64,000 bases of DNA from Bacteroidota bacterium (lineage in GTDB: Bacteria > Bacteroidota > Bacteroidia > Chitinophagales > Chitinophagaceae). The notes beneath the pieces were generated by a model, which saw only the letters and a program-made list of their open reading frames with translations, did not search any database and was not told where the DNA came from. Every line of letters starts with the position of its first letter. Positions within the stretch are counted from its first letter, which is position 1. This document shows, piece after piece, positions 15,991 to 24,026 of the stretch. Made by a program: the position numbers and the translations under genes. The DNA lies in the NCBI GenBank assembly GCA_023423405.1, contig JAFAFR010000023.1, forward strand, positions 192,276-256,275, in the 5' to 3' direction.

Positions 15991-17658
15991 TTGAAATACG
16001 CACTTCATTTATTACTGGCCATAGCTTTTATATTGCTAAGCCGGACCGGTCAATCCCAGGAAAAAAAGGACAAGTACACCGATTATGATAGTGGCTATAG
16101 GTTATGGTATTACGATAAATGGGATTCTGCCTTTCTTATGTTTAACCGCTATGTAAATAACCCCGATGATACACTAAAAAAAGGCAGCGCATACAAATTC
16201 ATGGGAGAAATGCAATGGTATATTGGCGATCTGTATGGTGCCCAGGAAAGCCTTATCAGCGCCATCAATACACTTGACCCGAACAATAAAAAACACCACG
16301 AGGAATTAGGCTATGTATATAATATCCTGGGAAATGTTAGCCTGGATTTAAAATCATACGGAGATGCGATCAGCTACTATAATAAAGCGATAGATTTTGT
16401 CAGGGGAACTGACTTTTGTTATAATGTATTAAATGGAAAAGCGACAGCACTTCAGAAAAATGGGAACTACAACGAGGCTATTGATATTTATGATTCAATA
16501 CTGGTAATGCAACCAACCGACCAGTCACTCGTTGCCAGGCTAATAGATAATAGGGCAAAGAGCGGCTGGCTGCAGAACCACAACTATCCTGCGCTGCCAG
16601 AATTCTGGACAGCACTAAAGATCCGTATCGATAGTCAGTACAACCAAGGATTAAATGCGAGTTATGCACACCTTGCCGACTATTATGCAAATCCAAATCC
16701 CGATTCTGCATTGTGGTATGCAAATAAAATGTTCGAAAAAGCAAAGCACACTCACAATGCAGAAGATATACTGGAAGCTATTGATAAACTGGTAAGTTTT
16801 AACAGCGACCCTATTTTAAAAGAATACTGGTACCGGAAATTCAAACTTCTCAATGACAGCCTTCAGCGCTCAAAGGATACCACGCGTAACCGCTTTGCAG
16901 TCATACGGTACGAGGTACAGAAAAACAAGGCCGACAATCTTATTTTACAACAGCATATTACCCGGCAGCGCCTGTTTACATATGGGGTTGTGCTGCTTGC
17001 AATTACCGCTATTATCGGGTTGACGGTATGGTACAGCAAGCGTAGAAAACGTATAAAACAGGAAGCCGAAATGTCCATAAAAGACTCCAGACTAAAAACT
17101 TCTCAAAAGGTACATGATGTGGTAGCCAATGGACTTTACGGAATAATGAACGAGCTGGAGTACGTTGAGGAAATTAAACGCGAACCACTGCTTTTAAAAA
17201 TTGAAAATCTTTATGAAAAATCAAGGGATATATCATACGAAGAGCTTAGTTCCGCTAATGATACAGACTATGATAAGCAGATCCATTGCCTTGTAAATGA
17301 GTTTACTAATGAGCAAACGAAGGTATTTTTGATCGGTAACCAGCAAGCATTCTGGAACAAGGTAACCAGTTTCCAAAAAAACGAAGTTTTATTGATCATC
17401 CGGGAGATCATGACAAATATGAAGAAGCATAGTGGTGCTCGCAACGTAATGATACGATTTAAAGAGGAAAACAGGCTCGGTAATATTTATTATAGCGACG
17501 ATGGAAAGGGGTTTTCTCCGGGCATTGAATTTGGCAACGGATTAAACAATACGGTTAACCGTATTAAATCATTAAACGGAGAGATTAATTTTGGAAAAAG
17601 CGATAAAGGCGGCGCATCTATTGTGATCGGCTTTCCGCTTCAATCCTGTAAAGCATGA
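15991..17658 (+). CDS. TPR-containing sensor histidine kinase (HisKA_3/HATPase type)
   Basis: A signal peptide (to about residue 22) is followed by an extracytoplasmic TPR solenoid (residues 30-290), a TM helix (about 328-347, FTYGVVLLAITAIIGLTVWY) and a cytoplasmic kinase. The phosphoacceptor is probably His375 in SQKVHDVVANGLYG. The ATPase N-box is REIMTNMKKHSGA (471-483) and the G1 box is DDGKGF (503-508). The start codon is TTG at 15991, preceded by TAAGG. The stop overlaps the response regulator start by 4 bases (17655-17658), so the two form a two-component pair. Such TPR kinases sense unknown periplasmic cues and are frequent in Bacteroidota. Confidence 0.88.
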   Translation: MKYALHLLLAIAFILLSRTGQSQEKKDKYTDYDSGYRLWYYDKWDSAFLMFNRYVNNPDDTLKKGSAYKFMGEMQWYIGDLYGAQESLISAINTLDPNNKKHHEELGYVYNILGNVSLDLKSYGDAISYYNKAIDFVRGTDFCYNVLNGKATALQKNGNYNEAIDIYDSILVMQPTDQSLVARLIDNRAKSGWLQNHNYPALPEFWTALKIRIDSQYNQGLNASYAHLADYYANPNPDSALWYANKMFEKAKHTHNAEDILEAIDKLVSFNSDPILKEYWYRKFKLLNDSLQRSKDTTRNRFAVIRYEVQKNKADNLILQQHITRQRLFTYGVVLLAITAIIGLTVWYSKRRKRIKQEAEMSIKDSRLKTSQKVHDVVANGLYGIMNELEYVEEIKREPLLLKIENLYEKSRDISYEELSSANDTDYDKQIHCLVNEFTNEQTKVFLIGNQQAFWNKVTSFQKNEVLLIIREIMTNMKKHSGARNVMIRFKEENRLGNIYYSDDGKGFSPGIEFGNGLNNTVNRIKSLNGEINFGKSDKGGASIVIGFPLQSCKA

Positions 17659-18320
17659 TTGACAAAGTTATTGTAGCCGAAGACCATCAGTTCGTAAACC
17701 TTTCGGTTCAAAAGACTATGGAAGATCTGAAGGTTAAGCATTATGATTATGTATTTTATTGTGACGATGCCTTATCCAGGATTCAACTGGCCCAACAAAA
17801 GGGTCAGCCTTATGACCTGCTGATCACCGATCTTTCCTTTGAAGATGACGGAACCGTTCAAAAAATTAATGATGGAATTGACCTGATACGGACGGTTAGG
17901 GCGGTTCAGCCGGCTATTCTAATCCTCGTATTATCCGGGCAGCATCGTCCTGCTGATATACATAATTTATTCAGGAACAACGAAATTGACGCCTATGTGC
18001 GAAAAGCACGGCATGACGTACAGGAATTAAAGTCGGCGATGAAGGTGCTTTCAAAGGGGCAGCGATACTATCCCAGGTCATCGGCACAACTTGTGAAGCG
18101 ATCAAATACCTACGAATTCACAGATTTCGACATCACTATTATCCGTTTGCTTTATCAGGGCTACCAGCAAAATGAAATACCGGCTTATCTTCAACAGCAC
18201 AACATTAAACCTTCCAGCTTAAGCACCATTGAGAAACGCCTGAATCAGATCAGGGAAGAGCTTGGGTTTTCAAATAACCAGCAACTAATGGTGTTTTGTA
18301 ATAATGCGGGTTTATTATAG
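17655..18320 (+). CDS. Response regulator, NarL/LuxR-like, partner of the TPR kinase
   Basis: The receiver domain has the acidic pocket AEDH (residues 8-11), the phosphoacceptor Asp59 in LLITDLSFED and a late YVRKA lysine. The C-terminal DNA-binding domain (FTDFDITIIRLLYQGYQQNE) is a degenerate LuxR-type helix-turn-helix with STIEKRLNQIREELG as recognition helix. Its start is coupled to the kinase stop. Target genes are unknown; the adjacent downstream unknown genes are candidates. Confidence 0.87.
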   Translation: MIDKVIVAEDHQFVNLSVQKTMEDLKVKHYDYVFYCDDALSRIQLAQQKGQPYDLLITDLSFEDDGTVQKINDGIDLIRTVRAVQPAILILVLSGQHRPADIHNLFRNNEIDAYVRKARHDVQELKSAMKVLSKGQRYYPRSSAQLVKRSNTYEFTDFDITIIRLLYQGYQQNEIPAYLQQHNIKPSSLSTIEKRLNQIREELGFSNNQQLMVFCNNAGLL

Positions 18321-18385
18321 GCACAGGAGCGGGCATCTCCTTCTGATATTACGGTTTACCGTAAAAAAAAGATAAACAGGCCTGT

Positions 18386-18393
18386 TAGTTTTG
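18386..18393 (+). promoter_or_regulatory. Candidate -7 box before the HsdR_N-domain gene
   Basis: TAGTTTTG matches TAnnTTTG and lies 36 bases upstream of the ATG at 18430. A short dyad, TTTACcGTAAA, covers the expected -33 zone. No clear TTG is present at the ideal distance. Confidence 0.4.
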
Positions 18394-18429
18394 AAAGTGA
18401 AGGTGCTTAAATCATTCAAAATTAACGTT

Positions 18430-19203
18430 ATGCTCACCGCATTAAAACAACAAAAGCTACTGAACTCCCTTAAAGTATATAGAAAGGAATTTTTAGAAGG
18501 GAATATTAAAGAGTTGGATGAATCCGGCACCCGGATCATGATTAACCGGTTCCTTTCGGAAGTACTTGGTTACAAACAACTGGAAGAAATAAAGACGGAA
18601 TACATGATCAAAGGCACCTATGCCGATTATGTGATACAGGTAAATAAAACGAGACATTTCCTGGTAGAAGTAAAAGCACTTTCCTTTCAATTATCCGAAA
18701 AACATTTGCGGCAAACAGTAAACTATGGAGCCAATGAGGGAATTGAATACGCCTTGCTCACAAACGGAAAGAATTTCGAATTCTATAAGATCATATTTGG
18801 GCAGCCCATATCATCCCGGTTAATATTTGCTATAGATCTCAGTGATGCTGTCGGTTTGAAAAATGCAGTTAGCCATTTACAACATCTGCATAAAGAAAGC
18901 GTGGTTAAAAATTCTTTTAAACCGCTTTGGAATAAATGTGAAGCAACCGATCCCTACAATATTGCGGGCATCCTGTGTTCTGATACAGTGGTGAAATGTA
19001 TTAAAAAGATGATCAAAACCAGGTACAATGAAAAGTGCGGGGACGAAATAATCCTGGCTGCGGTGCACAGGATCGTAGCGGATAAGATGGACCCCACGTT
19101 GATAAAGCCGTTTAAGGCGGCAAGGGTAAGAGTTAAGAAAGCAGTAAAAGTTTCGAATGATAACCCGGAGGAGCCCCAGCCTTCTGCGACTGCGGAAATA
19201 TAA
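18430..19203 (+). CDS. Orphan HsdR_N-type PD-(D/E)xK nuclease-domain protein
   Basis: The 257-residue product resembles the N-terminal nuclease domain of type I restriction subunit HsdR. The active-site pattern is Asp66 in TYADYVIQV and Glu80-x-Lys82 in FLVEVKA, followed by the QTVNYGANEGIEYALLTNG signature of HSDR_N proteins. There is no helicase, methylase or specificity gene nearby, so this is not a full type I system. A C-terminal helical domain (CGDEIILAAVHRIVADK) and a charged tail (VRVKKAVKV) follow. It may cut or bind nucleic acid in a defence or repair role; the partner is unknown. The ATG is preferred to a TTG at 18391. Confidence 0.78.
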   Translation: MLTALKQQKLLNSLKVYRKEFLEGNIKELDESGTRIMINRFLSEVLGYKQLEEIKTEYMIKGTYADYVIQVNKTRHFLVEVKALSFQLSEKHLRQTVNYGANEGIEYALLTNGKNFEFYKIIFGQPISSRLIFAIDLSDAVGLKNAVSHLQHLHKESVVKNSFKPLWNKCEATDPYNIAGILCSDTVVKCIKKMIKTRYNEKCGDEIILAAVHRIVADKMDPTLIKPFKAARVRVKKAVKVSNDNPEEPQPSATAEI

Positions 19204-19297
19204 GAACTTACTGGAAAAGGTTTCAAATTCGGAAAACCTATCAGTTAGCCTTCGCCACTCATTATCTGCATACTATAAACTTTAAACATACCATATC

Positions 19298-19699
19298 ATG
19301 ACACCAGAGCTTCAAGCGCATTTTCTTAACCTATATTCAATGGCATTGGTCGATTCAAAATTTGATGAGAAAGAGATCGCAATACTATACAGGCTGGGAG
19401 AAGAAAAAGGTATTCCGAGGGACAAGATCGACACTATGCTTTTAAGCCCCGCAGGTTCAGGACATCTACAGCCGCCGGAGACCCTCAGCGAAAAAATAGA
19501 GTATTTATATGATTATGCAAAAATGATATTGGCGGATGGTGTAGTGCATGATGATGAAATAAGAACGCTGGAAAAGTTTTGCGGCAGATTTCAATTCGAG
19601 GAAAATAATATTCCCCTAATAGCACAACTTTTAATTGAGGCTGCAAAGAACGACATGCCTAAAACTGACCTCATCGATTTTGTAACTCAAAATAATTAA
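19298..19699 (+). CDS. TerB-like (TerB/DUF533-fold) small helical protein
   Basis: The 133-residue acidic, all-helical protein shows the TerB-type pattern of paired acidic helices: MALVDSKFDEKEIAILYRLG and, later, ILADGVVHDDEIRTLEKF. TerB-like proteins bind metal at such acidic sites and take part in tellurite/stress systems. It lies 4 bases upstream of the membrane protein gene and belongs to a three-gene cassette with a vWA-like lipoprotein. The exact family assignment is by eye. Confidence 0.7.
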   Translation: MTPELQAHFLNLYSMALVDSKFDEKEIAILYRLGEEKGIPRDKIDTMLLSPAGSGHLQPPETLSEKIEYLYDYAKMILADGVVHDDEIRTLEKFCGRFQFEENNIPLIAQLLIEAAKNDMPKTDLIDFVTQNN

Positions 19700-19703
19700 G
19701 CTT

Positions 19704-20957
19704 ATGACTTTTGATCTTTCGAAATTTAAAATCCCTGGTTTGTTTTCCCAGAAAGCCGAGCCAGTTGCTGTTGTAACGCCGGAACAGCAACCCGATGAAA
19801 AAGTTTCTTACCGACGGTTTGGTTTCGTGCAGGCGGGGATGATGAAGGGACGCACCGAGGGGTTGCGGGTATGCCTGGATGCGGTTTACGAACAGCATAT
19901 GGCCGAAATGGAAAGGGACTTAAATAAACAGGAGGAACTTCGTAAACCTTTCAAAGTAACATTACAGGAAATAACTGGCCTGGGGGAAGGAATAAGATCC
20001 CAGATCAACATGTATGAAACAGAGCTGATACCTGCCAAAAAAACGAGGATCGAAGACTTAAAGAAAGAAATTACTGAAATAAGAAAGAATCCGGAACATT
20101 ATACTGGCCTACATGTGGGTAAGGCCGGGTTTTATATCGGTGTATTTATTTTACTGTTGCTTTCTATCTACCTCTTTATCTTTTACAGCTCGGCTTCTTA
20201 TTCCGCTTTTTTTAAAGAATTTAAAGTAGATGATATTGTAGTTACCAAGGCAATTTTTGATGCAAATGCCCTGGGTAATGCATTGAAGGATGGTGTAACT
20301 GAATTGATTTTTATATTAACCATTCCCTTTGTGTTTATTGGATTGGGCTACCTCATTCATAAATTCCAGGAAGGGAAGGGCGTTGGTAAATATGCCAAAA
20401 TAGCGGCTTTGCTCATCATCACTTTCATGTTTGATTCTATCATCGCTTACGAGATTACCGAAAAGATCTATAATATCAAAAAGGAAAACGACCTAGCAGG
20501 CAATCTCCCCGATTTTTCTGTGGGCCTTGCATTTCAAAGCGTAAGCTTTTGGTTGGTGATCTTTGCCGGCTTTGTGGTTTACCTCATCTGGGGCTTTGTG
20601 TTTGATTTTGTGATGGAAGCACACGCAAAGCTTGATATTGTTAAAGTGAATATTAAAACGAAGCAGGAGCAGATATTGGAACTTGAGCATGAGATCAATC
20701 AATATCAAAACAGCATCACCGATCTAAAAATAGCCAATGAAAAAAACAATACCGAGATCAAAAAGCTGAAGCAGGTAATAGACGGCACCATCATTCATCC
20801 AAAAGCAGTAAAGGAAGCCTTGTCGCAATTTATGGTGGGCTGGTATGCGTGGCTGGCCGAAGGAAGAGAATACAACCGCAGCGAACACAATAAAATTTAT
20901 GAAGATTTTCTTGTTGGTAAAATTGCCACCATTGAATCAATACTCAATCCCAACTAA
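19704..20957 (+). CDS. Four-TM coiled-coil membrane protein of the TerB/vWA cassette
   Basis: The 417-residue protein has an N-terminal charged region with a coiled coil (about 60-130), TM helices at about 141-163, 200-219, 236-252 and 281-304, and a second coiled coil (about 315-365: KQEQILELEHEINQYQNS). The C-terminal part (SQFMVGWYAWLAEGREYN) is again soluble. I do not recognise the family. The layout suggests a membrane scaffold linking a cytoplasmic TerB-like partner to an outside lipoprotein. Spacing to both neighbours is 4 and 10 bases. Confidence 0.75.
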   Translation: MTFDLSKFKIPGLFSQKAEPVAVVTPEQQPDEKVSYRRFGFVQAGMMKGRTEGLRVCLDAVYEQHMAEMERDLNKQEELRKPFKVTLQEITGLGEGIRSQINMYETELIPAKKTRIEDLKKEITEIRKNPEHYTGLHVGKAGFYIGVFILLLLSIYLFIFYSSASYSAFFKEFKVDDIVVTKAIFDANALGNALKDGVTELIFILTIPFVFIGLGYLIHKFQEGKGVGKYAKIAALLIITFMFDSIIAYEITEKIYNIKKENDLAGNLPDFSVGLAFQSVSFWLVIFAGFVVYLIWGFVFDFVMEAHAKLDIVKVNIKTKQEQILELEHEINQYQNSITDLKIANEKNNTEIKKLKQVIDGTIIHPKAVKEALSQFMVGWYAWLAEGREYNRSEHNKIYEDFLVGKIATIESILNPN

Positions 20958-20967
20958 ATTTTAAGCA

Positions 20968-21909
20968 ATGAAGCTTTTTGCCAAACTACTTATACCAATA
21001 CTTTTTCTCAGCTCCTGTTTCTCCAATTCAAACGAAACCCCAAAAACAGGCGAAGTTGAAAATGACAAAACGGCTGTCATGAAACCCACCGACCGGCAGC
21101 TAAATATAAATATCCTGTGGGATCTGTCAGACAGAATAGACTCACAATTAAACCCGGCTTCGCCACAGCATTACGAAAGAGATATCGAGATCATAAAAAA
21201 CATCGCTTCCTTTTTTAAAAAGGATATGGAAAAGCGGGGAGCCTATAAGGCAAAAGGCAGGATGAAAGTATTTTTTACTCCTACACCGGACAATGAAAGA
21301 ATAAATGCGATTGCCGGGAATCTCTCCTGCGACTTATCGGCATATGGAGGCGAAGGTGCTAACAGGAAGAAGAAGGAAGTATATGATAGCATAGAAAACC
21401 GGTTTGTAAAAAATTCAAATGAAATTTACCAGATCGCCCTTTCCAACAACAGGGGAAAAAAAGAATGGGACGGATCCGATATCTGGCGATTTTTTAAAAA
21501 TGATGTGAAACAATATTGTGTAGATACTTCGGGTAATTATCGAAATATCCTGATCATATTAACCGATGGCTACCTGTTTCACAAAGATTCCAGAGATAGG
21601 CAGGCAAACAGAACTACTTATATACTACCCGATATAATAAAACCTTTAAGAAATAATTCCAGCTGGCAAAGCGTATTCGAAAAAAGCGATTATGGGCTTA
21701 TCGGTACCCGCAAAGACCTGCAAAATCTTGAAGTACTGGTACTGGAGATCACGCCGTCAAAAGGGCATAAAAATGATGAAGACATTATAAAGGCTTACTT
21801 GGGAAAATGGTTTGAAGAAATGGGGATTGCAACATCAAATTATATATGCCAGAATACTGACCTTCCTGAATATACCAGAAAAAAGGTAGAGGGATTCCTC
21901 AATCGCTGA
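20968..21909 (+). CDS. vWA-like lipoprotein of the TerB cassette
   Basis: The 313-residue protein has a lipobox (LFLSSCFSN, Cys17), so it is anchored in the envelope. The core alternates strands and helices like a von Willebrand A domain: INILWDLSDRID (residues 47-58) sits where the DxSxS metal site would be, and ILIILTDGYLF (194-204) is the typical later strand. The third metal ligand position is unclear, so metal binding may be altered. It is the last gene of the cassette, 10 bases after the membrane protein. Partner binding in the envelope is the likely role. Confidence 0.72.
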   Translation: MKLFAKLLIPILFLSSCFSNSNETPKTGEVENDKTAVMKPTDRQLNINILWDLSDRIDSQLNPASPQHYERDIEIIKNIASFFKKDMEKRGAYKAKGRMKVFFTPTPDNERINAIAGNLSCDLSAYGGEGANRKKKEVYDSIENRFVKNSNEIYQIALSNNRGKKEWDGSDIWRFFKNDVKQYCVDTSGNYRNILIILTDGYLFHKDSRDRQANRTTYILPDIIKPLRNNSSWQSVFEKSDYGLIGTRKDLQNLEVLVLEITPSKGHKNDEDIIKAYLGKWFEEMGIATSNYICQNTDLPEYTRKKVEGFLNR

Positions 21910-21947
21910 CGGGGGCTTTAGATAAGATTGAAACCGTGATATAATAC

Positions 21948-22160
21948 ATGCAAAAGCTGCTCATTATAATTATTGTAAGCCTGCTGGGCTGCAGCGGTGG
22001 CGATAGCGTGTATCTCTGCAACGGCCCACAATCAAAAGTTTACCATAAAACAAGTCATTGCCAGGGGTTGAGAAAATGCAGTACCGATATTGAAGCGGTG
22101 GATATTGCTACTGCAAAAGCCAGACACAGAAGAGAATGCAGGTATTGTTTTACAAAGTAA
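21948..22160 (+). CDS. Small Cys-rich lipoprotein
   Basis: The 70-residue protein has a signal/lipobox (IVSLLGCSG) and a compact C-terminal module, VYLCNGPQSKVYHKTSHC then GLRKC, ending in CRYCF. The arrangement Y-H-x4-C ... A-x10-C-x2-C looks like a small zinc- or metal-binding fold found alone or at the ends of nucleases in Bacteroidota. It lies 38 bases after the vWA lipoprotein and may share its transcript. Function unknown. Confidence 0.72.
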   Translation: MQKLLIIIIVSLLGCSGGDSVYLCNGPQSKVYHKTSHCQGLRKCSTDIEAVDIATAKARHRRECRYCFTK

Positions 22161-22481
22161 TAAACCCATACCAGCGAATCATGCCAGGGAAATAACTCCA
22201 AATTGCAAACAGTTATGGCAAGAACAAAACAAAGCGAGACGGAACAACTTTGATTCTTAAACCTGCTCATCATTGTACTTTTCATTTATGTGCTAATGAC
22301 TTTATTGGTGGATACCGAGGCTTAAACATTCCCGAACGTTTAATGGTTTCCCGTAATTATTCAAAACTACCAGCTAATATTTTTGATCCCGTTGTATGTT
22401 GCGAAACGGGGCCTCAATATGCAAATTGCTATCATAATGCTATATATAGCGGAATAATAGGCTAATTAAATTTTTCTCCTT
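22161..22481. other. Intergenic stretch with no supported gene
   Basis: This 321-base AT-rich stretch has one weak open frame (22250-22465) with no family features or ribosome-binding site. I see no RNA gene, repeat or strong promoter. ATTTTTCTCCTT lies just before the ATG at 22482. Confidence 0.6.
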
Positions 22482-23633
22482 ATGGCGTGGAGCTACAGAC
22501 GGCGGATAAAAATAATTCCGGGCGTACATTTAAACTTTAGTAAAAGCGGCATTAGTACTTCTATTGGTGTGAAAGGTGCTAGTGTAACGGTAGGTAAAAA
22601 CGGCACCTACCTCAACGCAGGCTCCCCCGGCTTAGGTATTTACAGCCGGAAGAAGCTTTCCGGAAACAATAAGTCTACGCCGGGCTATGTTTCCCAACAG
22701 GAGCATCAGTCGGTGCCGGTACCTGCGCACACTCCCGGCCTACCAGTTGACAATATCTTCAGTGCCGACCCGCAGGAGATCACCTCCCGGGATATGCAAG
22801 GTGTAAAAGAAACTATACTTACCGCACACGAACAACGCCTTGTGCTTGCAATGGATTTGCAGGATGTAAAAAAATCGCTGGCTAAATCAAAAAGCCGGCT
22901 AACAGTTAGTTACGTATTTCTTTACGGGATTATTAAAAAATCAATTTCTCAAAAAATAAAAGAAGACATTTCCCATCAGAAAAAAGCGATCAGCCAAATC
23001 TACGAACAAATTGAAAACAGCGCTGTACAACTTGACTTTATATTTGAAGATGACTTGCTAAGCGGCTATACTAACGTTCTTGAATCTTTCAAAAAATTAT
23101 GTACTTCCAGCAAGGCCTGGGACGTAACAAGTGCTTGCGGTCAAAACAGGGTGCTGACGAGATCGGCGGCATCGGTAGTTGTAAGCAAGAAAGAGGTTCG
23201 TCTTGATTTGAAGGAGATCCCGGACATCAAAGCAAATTTTAGTCCCCTTTATTTTCAAAACGGTAATGGAGCTGATATCTATTTTTACCCAAACTTCATT
23301 ATCGTGTATTCTTCAAAACAGAGGTTTGCTATTATAGGACTAAACGAATTGCAATTAAAGTTCACCCCGGTGCGGTTTATTGAAACCGGGGCAGTGCCTG
23401 CGGATAGCAAAATTATAGATAAAACATGGGCTAAGGTAAACAAGAATGGAACACCCGATAAGCGGTTTAGGGACAACTATGAAATACCTGTCGTCCGATA
23501 TGGCAACATTGCTTTGCAAACCTCCACAGGGCTTAACGAAGAGTATGAATTTAGCAATTATGAATTCTCCGAGGCTTTTGCGAGTGCATTTTTGAGCTAT
23601 CAGAATACTATTAAAGCACTGCGGAATATTTAA
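22482..23633 (+). CDS. DUF4236-domain protein
   Basis: The N-terminal 55 residues are a clear DUF4236 domain: RRRIKIIPGVHLNFSKSGIS, TSIGVKGASVTVGKNGTYLN and AGSPGLGIYSRKK. A low-complexity linker and a helical region (about 105-200) follow, then a mainly beta C-terminal domain with IYFYPNFIIVYSSKQRFAI that looks like a PH-like or SHOCT-associated fold. DUF4236 is widespread and has no proven role. It stands between the two small Cys/His protein genes. Confidence 0.85.
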   Translation: MAWSYRRRIKIIPGVHLNFSKSGISTSIGVKGASVTVGKNGTYLNAGSPGLGIYSRKKLSGNNKSTPGYVSQQEHQSVPVPAHTPGLPVDNIFSADPQEITSRDMQGVKETILTAHEQRLVLAMDLQDVKKSLAKSKSRLTVSYVFLYGIIKKSISQKIKEDISHQKKAISQIYEQIENSAVQLDFIFEDDLLSGYTNVLESFKKLCTSSKAWDVTSACGQNRVLTRSAASVVVSKKEVRLDLKEIPDIKANFSPLYFQNGNGADIYFYPNFIIVYSSKQRFAIIGLNELQLKFTPVRFIETGAVPADSKIIDKTWAKVNKNGTPDKRFRDNYEIPVVRYGNIALQTSTGLNEEYEFSNYEFSEAFASAFLSYQNTIKALRNI

Positions 23634-23715
23634 GCTTCAAAAAGAAACGAAAACGGTTTTCCGTAAAATTTTGCATTATAAAACGGGTACTTTCAGGCCA
23701 ATAAATTTTTTGAGC

Positions 23716-23922
23716 ATGAAAAAATATTATGTCAACAACAATGCCCAGGCAAACGGAGACCATGAAGTTCATGACGAAGATTGCCAATATCTTCCTTCGT
23801 CGCAAAACAGGACCTATTTAGGCATTTTCTCTAATTGTAAGGATGCGGTTGAGGAAGCTAAAAAGCATCATTCAAAGGTTAACGGTTGCAAAACCTGTTC
23901 GAATAGATGTCATACTCAATGA
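23716..23922 (+). CDS. Small Cys/His protein, probably metal-binding
   Basis: The 68-residue protein starts at ATG 23716 and shows HEVHDEDCQYLP, a central FSNCKDAVEEAKKHH and a final GCKTCSNRCHT. The spacing H-x3-H...C-x(n)-A-x(n)-C-x2-C resembles that of the lipoprotein at 21948, but this copy lacks a signal peptide and so is cytoplasmic. The reading frame upstream of 23716 lacks good start features. The cluster of six cysteines/histidines points to zinc. Function unknown. Confidence 0.7.
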   Translation: MKKYYVNNNAQANGDHEVHDEDCQYLPSSQNRTYLGIFSNCKDAVEEAKKHHSKVNGCKTCSNRCHTQ

Positions 23923-23980
23923 TTTATAGCTGTATTTCATCGGTGTGAATTAGTTAAATTTAATTTCATGTACTTAAATA

Positions 23981-24003
23981 AAGGTCTTCTTTAAGAAGGC
24001 CTT
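23981..24003 (+). terminator. Hairpin between the Cys/His protein and rmuC
   Basis: AAGGTCTTCT (23981-23990) pairs with AGAAGGCCTT (23994-24003) with one G-U pair and a 3-base loop. The following CTTATTATC is only weakly T-rich, so it may be a weak terminator or a leader element of rmuC. Confidence 0.4.
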
Positions 24004-24026
24004 CTTATTATCATCAATATTATAGC

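Noticed and set aside
22250..22465. Small + strand frame between the Cys-rich lipoprotein and the DUF4236 gene
   Set aside because: No ribosome-binding site, no conserved motif and unusual composition; treated as non-coding.
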